Positions 1-6,152 of a stretch of DNA of 7,598 bases are shown one piece after another. The notes under the pieces were generated by a model. That model was not told the DNA's origin. It did not search any database and was given only the letters and a program-made list of their open reading frames with translations. Positions within the stretch are counted from its first letter, which is position 1; each line of letters opens with the position of its first letter. Where the stretch lies: contig CAYPOY010000255.1 in the NCBI GenBank assembly GCA_964412395.1, forward strand, positions 1 through 7,598, written 5' to 3'. A program made the position numbers and the translations under genes. Source of the DNA: CAYPOY01 sp964412395. GTDB taxonomy: Bacteria > Chloroflexota > Anaerolineae > B4-G1.

Positions 1-55
1 ACCGCCGCCGCTGCTCAGGGGCAAGCAAGCTGAGGACGCTGGGAATCTCCACCGC
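1..55 (-). repeat. 55-bp direct repeat of the membrane-protein 3' end (copy 1)
   Basis: Positions 1-55 are identical to 185-239, in the same orientation, 184 bp apart. Identity stops at 56/240, and the left limit is unknown because the window begins here. Read on the minus strand in the frame used by the neighbouring gene, it encodes AVEIPSVLSLLAPEQRRR, the near-terminal residues (about 277-294) of the membrane protein at 171-1067. The frame stays open to the window edge, with an ATG at 59-61, so it could be a fragment of a duplicated gene, the start of a small ORF, or a local duplication. Confidence 0.85.
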
Positions 56-79
56 AGCCATCGCCTTGCAACTCGTGAT

Positions 80-128
80 GGGCGAAGGTCTCCCGACCGA
101 GCCCTTTACGCCTCGGTCAGAGACCCTC
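80..128. repeat. Dispersed hairpin repeat, copy A
   Basis: A stretch starting TGGGCGAAGGTCTCCCGACC is identical over 26 bases (79-104) to 2560-2585, and similarity continues for about 35 bases more. It folds imperfectly: GGTCTC-CC-GACCGA (87-100) pairs with TCGGTC-A-GAGACC (114-126), with a small internal bulge. It lies about 45 bases past the stop codon of the membrane-protein gene. No T-run follows on either strand, so a small dispersed palindromic element is a better description than an intrinsic terminator, although mRNA 3'-end stabilisation is possible. Confidence 0.7.
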
Positions 129-170
129 GGCGAACGAGGACAACGATCACTGGGTTCCCATCCCCTGCTT

Positions 171-1067
171 TCAGGCTCCCAGGAACCGCCGCCGCTGCTC
201 AGGGGCAAGCAAGCTGAGGACGCTGGGAATCTCCACCGCCTTTTCGGGCGGCACTCCTTCCAGCAAGGCACGCAAAGCCTGGCCAGCCTCGGCCGTCTCG
301 GCCTGCGCCTCCAGTTGGCTCAGGAACTCATCCGCCTTGCCAATCGTCATCGAGCCGATGAACTCCTCCACTGGCACACCGACCGCGTTCAGGGTCTGGA
401 TAGCCTGGCGGAGCGCCGCCACGGAGACCCCGCGTTTTTCCAGCTCTGGAGCGATGTAGCCGTTGAAGAACTTGGCATCCAGGATAGACTTGCGGCCGGC
501 CTCGACCTCCCGCATCTCCTTCCAAAGTCCGCGGCCCTTGACCAGCCCCTCGATTATACTGTGGGTGAGTTCTGTACCACCCCAGCCGACGATGCCCGCC
601 GTCAGTATCCAGTCAATCAGCGTGCCCACGGTGAAATCGTCCAGGATCCCACCGATGCCGGCGTTGAACAGCACCAGGTTAGGGGATGAGAAGAGGACGT
701 CAAAGCCCAACAAGCGGAAGAAGCGGACATTGGTCAGGCCGACGGCGACCACGGCAATCAGAGTCCCGAACCAGTGAGAGCGTATCTTCTTTTTCATTAT
801 ATAGCCCGAGGCTGACGGGTTGGGCACTCCCGCCGGATTGGGCCAGACACCGGCCTTCTCCCAGCGCTCCCAGGTCACCTCCAGCACTCGCTCAGTGAAG
901 GTGGCGATGGCGAGCAGGGGAGCCAGAGCAACCCACAGCACATCCGCTGTGACATCTTCCTCTTGCCCGAAAGGGACTCCTTCCCCGCTTGCCCACGCCA
1001 CCGTCACGGTCAGCGCTAGAAGCGCCAGCACCCCCAGGACAATCCACAAGCTTCGTTTTATCACCAT
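171..1067 (-). CDS. Multi-pass membrane protein of unknown function
   Basis: 298 residues; I do not recognise a family. An N-terminal hydrophobic stretch (about 5-26, after MVIKRS) ending in AWASG looks like a signal peptide or first membrane segment. Further hydrophobic stretches lie near 42-57, 99-118 and 147-164. The segment 58-72 is amphipathic and rich in E, R and W, and MKKKIRSHW (91-99) is basic. From about 175 the protein is soluble and helical, rich in E, A, L and K, ending QRRRFLGA. The start is supported by AAGGAG (1074-1079) six bases upstream of ATG and by a promoter at 1100-1128. It is divergent from the MFS transporter gene. Residues about 277-294 are encoded by a 55-bp repeat found again at 1-55. 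Real gene: confident. Function: unknown; a scaffold or holin-like role cannot be inferred from what is visible. Confidence 0.85.
   Translation of the reverse strand: MVIKRSLWIVLGVLALLALTVTVAWASGEGVPFGQEEDVTADVLWVALAPLLAIATFTERVLEVTWERWEKAGVWPNPAGVPNPSASGYIMKKKIRSHWFGTLIAVVAVGLTNVRFFRLLGFDVLFSSPNLVLFNAGIGGILDDFTVGTLIDWILTAGIVGWGGTELTHSIIEGLVKGRGLWKEMREVEAGRKSILDAKFFNGYIAPELEKRGVSVAALRQAIQTLNAVGVPVEEFIGSMTIGKADEFLSQLEAQAETAEAGQALRALLEGVPPEKAVEIPSVLSLLAPEQRRRFLGA
185..239 (-). repeat. 55-bp direct repeat (copy 2, within the membrane-protein gene)
   Basis: This is the partner of the repeat at 1-55 and is identical over 55 bases. It lies inside the coding sequence and encodes residues about 277-294 of the membrane protein. 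Confidence 0.85.
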
Positions 1068-1099
1068 CTCAACTCCTTTCTCAAAGCGTATTGGGGGCT

Positions 1100-1128
1100 A
1101 TTGTACCCCATTCCTCTGCCCTCGGCAA
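1100..1128 (-). promoter_or_regulatory. Promoter of the membrane-protein gene
   Basis: On the minus strand, TTGCCG (1128-1123) and TACAAT (1105-1100) are separated by 17 bases. A Shine-Dalgarno AAGGAG (1079-1074) and the ATG at 1067 follow. The same hexamer pair style appears for the divergent transporter gene (TTGCCC / TACAAT), which strengthens both calls. Confidence 0.6.
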
Positions 1129-1186
1129 CTTTATCCTCTATCCGTTCAATCCATCCCCTAACCATCCCCTGAATCCGTTGCGTGTT

Positions 1187-1214
1187 TTGCCCCCCTTAAC
1201 AATTGTGGTACAAT
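1187..1214 (+). promoter_or_regulatory. Promoter of the MFS transporter gene
   Basis: TTGCCC (1187-1192) and TACAAT (1209-1214) have a 16-base spacer. Transcription would begin near 1221, giving a leader of about 24 bases with the strong GAGGAG ribosome site. The -10 matches that of the divergent gene exactly. Confidence 0.6.
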
Positions 1215-1220
1215 CCACAA
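1203..1220. promoter_or_regulatory. Operator-like inverted repeat around the -10 box
   Basis: TTGTGG (1203-1208) and CCACAA (1215-1220) are perfect inverted arms whose six-base spacer is exactly the -10 hexamer TACAAT. A dimeric repressor bound here would block polymerase. No regulator gene is adjacent, and a 6+6 dyad can arise by chance, so this is a candidate only. Confidence 0.4.
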
Positions 1221-1244
1221 ATCATCTCCAGAGGAGAGACAACC

Positions 1245-2549
1245 ATGCGCACAAAATCACAGGTAAGTCATACTTATGCTCGAGTCGTGAACGCCTGGTG
1301 TATGTATGACTGGGGGAGTTCGGCTTTCTCCACCACGGTGGAGGCCGCCGTCCTCCCTGTCTACTTCGAGGGGGTTGCGGCAGTCGGTCTGCCCGGCAAC
1401 ACCGCCACCGTCTATTGGGGGTACACGAACGCCATCGCCCTCCTGATCACGGCGCTACTGGCCCCCATCCTGGGCAGCATCGCCGACTACACAGGGGGAA
1501 AGAAACGACTCCTGACTGTCTTCGCCGGAGTGGGCATCCTGGCGACGGCTCTTATGGTCCTCATAGATACAGGAGACTGGCCCCTGGCCCTGGTGCTCTT
1601 CCTCTTTGGATCCATCGGCATCGGGGCTTCCTATGTCTTCTACGACGCCCTCCTGCCCCACATCGCCCACCCGGAGGAGATTGACTACGTCTCCTCCAAG
1701 GGCTACGCTCTGGGCTACCTGGGCGGAGGGATCCTCCTGGCGGTCAACATCCTGATGATCCAGGTCATCTGGGCGGGCAGCACCCTGGGGCCGCGCCTCT
1801 CGTTCGTTACCGTGGCCTTATGGTGGGCCATCTTCACCATCCCGTTCCTGCGCCACGTGCCTGAGCCACCTGCTAACACTGCTGGTATCGGCGAGGGGGT
1901 CAACCCGGTAGCGGCCGGCTTCCGCCGCCTGGGCCAGACCTTCCAGGAGATACGCAAATACCGCCAACTCTTATTCTTCCTCCTGGCCTTCTGGCTCTAC
2001 AACGACGGCATCGGCACCATCATCAAGATGGCCACCATCTACGGCTCGGAGATCGGCATCGGGATGATTGACCTGATCGGGGCACTGCTCCTCACCCAGT
2101 TCGTCGGCATCCCCTTCTCCCTCCTCTTCGGCAAGTTCAGCGGCAGGATCGGCACCAAGCGAGCGATCATGCTGGGTCTCGGCTGGTACACGCTCATCGC
2201 CATCAGCGGATACTTTATGAGTCAAGCATGGCACTTCTGGGCACTGGCCTTTATGGTGGGGATGGTGCAGGGCGGGACGCAGGCCCTCAGCCGCAGCCTC
2301 TTCGGCCTGATGGCCCCCAGGGCCCGCAGCGCCGAGTTCTTCGGCTTCTACGACATCTCCAGCAAGTTCGCCGGGATCGCAGGGCCCGCCCTCTTCGCCC
2401 TGGTGGGACAACTGACCGGCTCCAGCCGGCTGAGCATCGTCGCGCTCGTCATCTTCTTCATCGGCGGCATCTTCCTCCTCACGCAGGTGGACGAGCAGGA
2501 GGGGATTCGCGTGGCCCAGGAGGAGAACCGGGCAGCGGGGGTGGCATAG
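1245..2549 (+). CDS. UMF1-family (Atg22-like) MFS transporter
   Basis: A 434-residue, probably 12-helix inner-membrane permease. The N-terminal motif NAWCMYDWGSSAFSTTV (about 16-32), followed by AAVLPVYF, is the signature of the UMF1/Atg22-like branch of the major facilitator superfamily. The MFS loop 2-3 motif is visible as GSIADYTGGKKR (77-88), and a related loop in the second half reads GKFSGRIGTKRAI. Length fits the family. The reading frame stays open upstream to 1203, but ATG 1245 is chosen because GAGGAG (1231-1236) sits eight bases before it and the promoter -10 box (1209-1214) overlaps the longer version. The family exports or imports small solutes; yeast Atg22 releases amino acids from the vacuole. 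The substrate here cannot be read from sequence. It has its own promoter and appears monocistronic, converging on the lipoprotein gene. Confidence 0.92.
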   Translation: MRTKSQVSHTYARVVNAWCMYDWGSSAFSTTVEAAVLPVYFEGVAAVGLPGNTATVYWGYTNAIALLITALLAPILGSIADYTGGKKRLLTVFAGVGILATALMVLIDTGDWPLALVLFLFGSIGIGASYVFYDALLPHIAHPEEIDYVSSKGYALGYLGGGILLAVNILMIQVIWAGSTLGPRLSFVTVALWWAIFTIPFLRHVPEPPANTAGIGEGVNPVAAGFRRLGQTFQEIRKYRQLLFFLLAFWLYNDGIGTIIKMATIYGSEIGIGMIDLIGALLLTQFVGIPFSLLFGKFSGRIGTKRAIMLGLGWYTLIAISGYFMSQAWHFWALAFMVGMVQGGTQALSRSLFGLMAPRARSAEFFGFYDISSKFAGIAGPALFALVGQLTGSSRLSIVALVIFFIGGIFLLTQVDEQEGIRVAQEENRAAGVA

Positions 2550-2565
2550 TTCTTCCCGTTGGGCG

Positions 2566-2609
2566 AAGGTCTCCCGACCGAGCCCATTCGGCGACGGTCG
2601 GGAGACCTT
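2566..2609. repeat. Dispersed hairpin repeat, copy B (perfect 15-bp stem)
   Basis: AAGGTCTCCCGACCG (2566-2580) and CGGTCGGGAGACCTT (2595-2609) form a perfect 15-bp stem with a 14-base loop. It begins 17 bases after the transporter stop and lies between two convergent genes. Bases 2560-2585 are identical to 79-104. Neither side has a T-run, so an intrinsic terminator is not well supported, though the position would suit a two-way transcription barrier or mRNA 3' stabiliser. Confidence 0.8.
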
Positions 2610-2649
2610 GCCGAACAAGGAGAGGCGAACCAATCCCCGCCCACGATTA

Positions 2650-2671
2650 GACCCTGCCGACATCGCAGGTC
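2650..2671 (-). terminator. Possible hairpin after the lipoprotein gene
   Basis: Eight bases past the lipoprotein stop codon, the minus strand reads GACCTGC (loop GATGTCG) GCAGGGTC. This is a short stem with a one-base bulge. There is no U-tract behind it, so it is at most a weak or Rho-assisted terminator. Confidence 0.25.
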
Positions 2672-2678
2672 AGCCGCG

Positions 2679-4307
2679 CTATGGCCCCATCTGAGCGACG
2701 ACGATGCCGTCGGCCAGCACCCGCACCCCCCAATCGCCGCTGCCGGAGGCTGGGCCGCCCATGGCGCGGAAGGGCTGCCCCGGCGCGATGAGCGTGTTCC
2801 ACCGCTGCACCTCCCCCCCACCCCGCCGCAGCACGACCGTTCCGTTTAGCGCCCGAGTGGTCGCCACCGCCACCTCCGCGCTGTCCCCGGAGGGGACGAT
2901 CCGGATGGCGGCTTCCTCGTTGGCCCAGTTGTAGCCGCCGATGAAGCTCACCGGATACCAACGCTCCGTCCAGCCCACACTCGCGCCCGGCCGCAGCGTC
3001 CAGTAATCCCAAAACGTCGGCGTCAACCCACCCCACAACTCAAAGTAGCGGCTGCCATCGTCGGTCCACAGGTCGGAGGGGAGATCGCCCAGGCAGAAAA
3101 TCTTGACCCCCGTGGCGGTGGTATGGGGAAAGACGCGCACCACGCCCTGGTCGCTCCCCTGGTCGTAGGCACCGACGAAGCCGGCCTGCGCCGGGTGGGC
3201 GAAGACCCCCAGATACTGGTGGTACTCGCTGTAGCGGCTAAAGTCCCGCCCGTTGTGCATCGGCCAGGCCATCCGGTCGCCCGGACCAGGGAGGCTCCCG
3301 TCGCCAGTGGAATGAACAGTGACCGTGTCGTCGGGCAGGATGAAGGTCAGGTCGGGCGAGGGGGCATTATAGTCGGAGAGGGTCAGCATCGCGTTGGCCC
3401 AGAACTGGTAGGATTGCGGCTCGCCGGTGGGATTAGTAATACGCGGGGTGAGGGTGAAATAGCTATGCTCGCCGTCCAGCCGGATCGCCACCTCGACGGT
3501 CAGGCCGGTGCGGTCGTCGGTGTCCCATACACGCACGCCGTTCCAGAGCAATTCGTACTGCCAGGGACGGTACTCGTTCAGCCCGTGCTCATCGGTGGGG
3601 AAGGCCCACTCCATCCCGCCGGTGGCCAGCCACCAGCCCCGGTATCCCCAACGGGTGGGCTTGACCACCGGATTGGCGTAGAAGAGTTGGCGGCCGGTCG
3701 TGCGGTCAGTCCAGCGCAGGATGCGCCCGCCCAGTTCCGGCACGACGACCAGTTGCACGTAATCGTTCTGGATGACGACGGCGCGATACGCGCGGGGCGC
3801 GGGACCGGTGACCGCATCGAAGTTGAGGCGCGGGTAGGGGTAGATAGGATCGTCAGGAGCAGTGGGAACCAACGCCTCCTGCCAACCATAGGTGTTGAGC
3901 ATGATGTCCTGCTCCCAGGCGACGGGGCCGGAGACGGGGGAGAGAGTTGGTGCGGGAGGAGTGGGAGAGTGTGAGAGGGTGGGGGTGCGGAGGTGGGCTG
4001 TTGGTTGGGCCGCTGGTTGGGTAGTTGGCTGGGTGGTTGGTTCGATGGTTGGTTCGACGGTTGAGGTGGCGGCGGGTCTAAGGGTGGGGATGGGAGAAGG
4101 GGAACCGGCCACCGGAGGCGGGGTATCGGTAGGCGGCGGGGGAATAGGAGTCGGGCACGAGGTCAACGTGGCAGAGACCACCTGGGAAACGGCGGTGGGC
4201 TCAGCAGTGCCAGGCGGGACGGTCTGAGGAGTAGAAGTAGCTGGGCTGCACGCAGCGACGAGTCCCACCAACGCCAGAACCAACAAGATAGCCGTATTTG
4301 TCCGCAT
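2679..4307 (-). CDS. Secreted lipoprotein with Pro/Thr-rich linker and DUF5107-like domain
   Basis: 542 residues from the chosen ATG at 4307. Residues 1-20 are a lipoprotein signal peptide: MRTNTA, a hydrophobic core, and the lipobox VAAC with Cys20. Two in-frame upstream ATGs (4328, 4361) would put an extra Arg-rich stretch before it and lie in repeat DNA. Residues 21-127 are a disordered Pro/Thr/Ser/Ala linker, with short repeats such as PTTQPTTQPAAQPT, typical of proteins standing off the cell surface. From about 130 to 450 a beta-rich domain has VVVPELGGRILRWTDRTTGR and WWLATGGMEWAFPTDEHG, the pattern I associate with DUF5107, related to the galactose mutarotase fold of sugar-active proteins. 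A beta-rich tail follows. Role: probably extracytoplasmic carbohydrate binding or modification; catalytic residues cannot be assigned. It lies downstream of the homoserine dehydrogenase gene on the same strand, with no clear promoter or Shine-Dalgarno of its own. Confidence 0.85.
   Translation of the reverse strand: MRTNTAILLVLALVGLVAACSPATSTPQTVPPGTAEPTAVSQVVSATLTSCPTPIPPPPTDTPPPVAGSPSPIPTLRPAATSTVEPTIEPTTQPTTQPAAQPTAHLRTPTLSHSPTPPAPTLSPVSGPVAWEQDIMLNTYGWQEALVPTAPDDPIYPYPRLNFDAVTGPAPRAYRAVVIQNDYVQLVVVPELGGRILRWTDRTTGRQLFYANPVVKPTRWGYRGWWLATGGMEWAFPTDEHGLNEYRPWQYELLWNGVRVWDTDDRTGLTVEVAIRLDGEHSYFTLTPRITNPTGEPQSYQFWANAMLTLSDYNAPSPDLTFILPDDTVTVHSTGDGSLPGPGDRMAWPMHNGRDFSRYSEYHQYLGVFAHPAQAGFVGAYDQGSDQGVVRVFPHTTATGVKIFCLGDLPSDLWTDDGSRYFELWGGLTPTFWDYWTLRPGASVGWTERWYPVSFIGGYNWANEEAAIRIVPSGDSAEVAVATTRALNGTVVLRRGGGEVQRWNTLIAPGQPFRAMGGPASGSGDWGVRVLADGIVVAQMGP
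3998..4066. repeat. Short-period repeats encoding the Pro/Thr linker
   Basis: The plus strand is built from GGTTGGTTCGA-type and GTTGGCTGGGTG-type units, for example two adjacent 12-base copies GGTTGGTTCGAY ending near 4060. On the coding strand these give the (E/Q)PT(I/T) repeats of the lipoprotein linker. Such tracts change length easily, so linker length may vary between strains. Confidence 0.6.
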
Positions 4308-4326
4308 TCGTCTGCGTTCAACGGTC

Positions 4327-4403
4327 ATAACACGAAACACGCAATACACTTCACATCTCACGTTTGACGTTTCACGTTTGACGTCTCACGTTTCACGTCT
4401 CAC
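4327..4403. repeat. Phased heptamer repeat array
   Basis: Read on the minus strand from 4403, the sequence divides into eleven consecutive 7-base units that all begin with GT: GTGAGAC, GTGAAAC, GTGAGAC, GTCAAAC, GTGAAAC, GTCAAAC, GTGAGAT, GTGAAGT, then the more diverged GTATTGC, GTGTTTC, GTGTTAT. The first unit contains the TGA stop codon (4400-4402) of the homoserine dehydrogenase gene, and the last ends in an alternative lipoprotein start region. The whole intergenic gap is therefore repeat DNA. It resembles the heptanucleotide tandem repeats described in cyanobacteria; a relationship is inference. Confidence 0.85.
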
Positions 4404-5434
4404 GCATAAATGTCCAGCACATCCCGCAGCATCGTCGCGGCGGAGGGGGTTGGGTTGGGCTCGTCTATGATGGCGGTGATGGTGCCGTAGATGTCGGTGC
4501 TGAATACGACACCCATCTGCTTGCGGCCCAGGTGTCCCAGGGGATGGTCCGGCGGCAGGGGCACAGGGGCCACAGAGAGGGTGTAAGCCCCATCGGAATC
4601 CCGCTCAGCCTGCGCCAACAGCCGGTAACGGTCACCCCGCTCCCGCGCGGAGCGCAGAGCGTCTCCGCTGAGAGCAGTGATACCGGTCAGCGCTACCTCC
4701 TCCAGCCGGGCTGGATACTCCAGGACAGCGTTGGCCAGGATGACCAGCTTGGCCGCAGCATCCCACCCCTCCAGATCCCACGAACTGTCTGCCTCCAGTG
4801 CACCAGTTTGGCGGGCGCGAGCCAAGGCCTCCTCCCAGGACAGGTCATCGGTCAGCAGGTCCATAACGTAGCCGGTGACCAGGTTAGGCACCGCCTCCAG
4901 CCTATGAATGACCGCCCCACGCAAGTCACGCTGACCGAGGTAGAGCGCGGGGAGGCCGCCAGCCACCGTGCCATCAAAGCGCAACTGCACCCCCTGCGCT
5001 GCCGCCAGATCGTGCAGTTCCTGGTAGGCTAAGACCAGCGGCCCCTTGTTAGGCGTCACAACGTGCATTCCCCGCCGCAGAGCGGTACGGATGCAGGTCA
5101 GCCCAGGCTCAGCCCCCTGCTTCAGGTTGACCGGGGAGGCCTCCAGCAGCAGGTCGGCCTGGGCAGTGGCGACCAGTTCCGGGGCCTGCCACCCCTGCCG
5201 CCCCACACCGGGGTAGTCGGCGATGGTACTCCCTGCTCGCTTGAGGTCCACCACTTTCCCTGGATCCAGTCCCACCACCGGGTCGTAGGCCACCCCCCGG
5301 CTGTCGGCGGCCCCTACCAGGCGCAGGGCCAGCCCATAGCGGCGGCGCAGGAGCGCGTCCTTCTCCAGAAGAATCTCACAGAAACGGCGGCCCAGGTTTC
5401 CCAGGCCAATGAGCAAAAAGCGAACTGTGTGCAT
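4400..5434 (-). CDS. hom: Homoserine dehydrogenase (no ACT domain)
   Basis: 344 residues. It catalyses NAD(P)-dependent reduction of aspartate semialdehyde to homoserine, the branch point to threonine and methionine, in the cytoplasm. The Rossmann motif GLGNLG lies at 10-15. HVVTPNKGPL (124-133) carries the conserved Lys130. Residues E214, D220, D225 and K229 in LEADSSWDLEGWDAAAKL match the spacing of the catalytic set E208, D214, D219 and K223 of the yeast enzyme. The short length and absence of a C-terminal ACT domain suggest no threonine feedback through that domain. The segment FDGTVAGGLPAL replaces the commoner ASVGGGIP-type loop, so some divergence is visible. The start is supported by GTGAGGG (5447-5441), six bases from the ATG. 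The stop codon of the upstream Clp fragment lies inside that ribosome site, so the two reading frames are probably on one transcript. The stop codon of this gene lies in a heptamer repeat. Confidence 0.88.
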   Translation of the reverse strand: MHTVRFLLIGLGNLGRRFCEILLEKDALLRRRYGLALRLVGAADSRGVAYDPVVGLDPGKVVDLKRAGSTIADYPGVGRQGWQAPELVATAQADLLLEASPVNLKQGAEPGLTCIRTALRRGMHVVTPNKGPLVLAYQELHDLAAAQGVQLRFDGTVAGGLPALYLGQRDLRGAVIHRLEAVPNLVTGYVMDLLTDDLSWEEALARARQTGALEADSSWDLEGWDAAAKLVILANAVLEYPARLEEVALTGITALSGDALRSARERGDRYRLLAQAERDSDGAYTLSVAPVPLPPDHPLGHLGRKQMGVVFSTDIYGTITAIIDEPNPTPSAATMLRDVLDIYA

Positions 5435-5443
5435 AGCGCGCCC

Positions 5444-6016
5444 TCACTTTCCTTCCGTGCCTTCGGTGTCCAGCAACCCCTCGGCTGGCACGCCGACCCA
5501 CCCGGCCAGTACCTCAGCGACGGTGTGGGCAGTGACGGCCAGCCCTGCGCTCAGGTCAGCGGGGGCGCTGATGGTGGGGATGCGGGCGCGGGCACAGGCC
5601 TCGTCCAGCAGGTCGAGTGCCTTGTCGGGCAGGTGGCGCTCGGGCAGCCAGCCGACCGAAAATTGCACAGCAGCCTCCAGCGCGTCCTCGGCGATGAGCA
5701 CGTTATGGATACCGGTGAGAAACCGGGTTTTTCGGAAAAAACCCGGTTTCTGGGACAGTGCCTCCTCCGGTATCGGCTCCCCCACCCACACCGGCTGGAA
5801 GAGGCGCTCCAGCGCGGCGCCCCGCGCGATGTACTGCCGGTACTCGTCGGGCGTGGTGGCCCCGATGACCCGCAGCTCACCCCGCACCAGCGCGGGCTTG
5901 AGGGTGTTGCCCGTGTCCAACGCGCCCCCCTCCACCGCCCCCGCCCGCAGGATGGTGTGGATTTCGCCAATGAACAGGATGACGTTGCCAGCCTGGATGT
6001 CATTCCCTGTGGACAT
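5444..6016 (-). pseudogene. ClpA/ClpB-type AAA+ (Hsp100) D1 fragment
   Basis: The open frame runs from GTG 6058 (ATG at 6016) to a stop at 5444; Hsp100-like sequence starts near 5990. Visible parts of the first AAA+ domain are, in order: Walker B VILFIGEIHTI (normally ILFIDEIHT, so Asp is Gly here), GGALDTGNTLKPALVRGELR, sensor 1 VIGATTPDEYRQYI, the arginine-finger region AALERLFQPV (normally ERRF, so one Arg is Leu), and sensor 2 LPERHLPDKALDLLDEA. The N-terminal domain, Walker A, most of the middle coiled coil and the whole second AAA+ domain are absent. SQKPGFFRKTRFL in the middle is the translation of a palindromic repeat (5718-5751), replacing the usual helix. The last residues, DTEGTEGK, come from a 9-base repeat. 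It cannot bind and hydrolyse ATP as Clp does, so it is probably a relic, although the frame is still open. Confidence 0.75.
5718..5751. repeat. Palindromic repeat inside the Clp fragment
   Basis: AGAAACCGGGTTTTT (5718-5732) and its exact complement AAAAACCCGGTTTCT (5737-5751) form a 15-bp stem with the 4-base loop CGGA. On the minus strand it is translated as part of SQKPGFFRKTRFL in the Clp frame without a stop. Similar AGAAACCCGGTTTCT palindromes are, from memory, common dispersed repeats in cyanobacterial and Chloroflexota genomes. No clear target-site duplication flanks it. Confidence 0.85.
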
Positions 6017-6152
6017 TGGCGCTGTCCGGCGTTTCAGCAAATACAGCAGCCCGCACACCTTTCAAGCGCACCCGGATCGTGTAATCGCCCAGGATGATCT
6101 CGTTGTTGTGGACGGTGAAGGGTAAGGAAACCCCCTCCCATACTTCAAAGTG
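6000..6152 (-). pseudogene. Unassigned coding fragment
   Basis: This minus-strand frame opens after a stop at 6153-6155 and reads FEVWEGVSLPFTVHNNEI followed by ILGDYTIRVRLKG to about 6055, then looks less protein-like until its stop at 6000. The composition (alternating hydrophobic and charged residues, beta-like) looks like real coding sequence, one frame away from the PIN fragment before it. No start codon or family is recognised. It is probably a third broken gene trapped between the PIN and Clp remnants. Confidence 0.35.

Noticed and set aside
66..689. 207-codon plus-strand open frame starting at the hairpin repeat
   Set aside because: Its first residues are the translated dispersed repeat, and the rest is antisense to the membrane-protein gene.
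2566..2609. Rho-independent terminator
   Set aside because: The stem is strong, but no T-run follows on either strand and a second copy exists elsewhere, so a dispersed repeat fits better.
1971..2663. 230-codon minus-strand open frame opposite the transporter gene
   Set aside because: Acidic, low-information sequence antisense to conserved MFS helices; also runs through the hairpin repeat.
3123..3974. 283-codon plus-strand open frame opposite the lipoprotein gene
   Set aside because: Antisense shadow of a gene with signal peptide and recognisable domain; no ribosome site or motif.
4327..4403. CRISPR-like array
   Set aside because: Units are 7 bases and contiguous, with no spacers and no cas genes.
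5063..6097. 344-codon plus-strand open frame opposite the homoserine dehydrogenase and Clp regions
   Set aside because: It is antisense to recognisable proteins, has a composition rich in G, Q, P and H typical of shadow frames, and shows no family motif.
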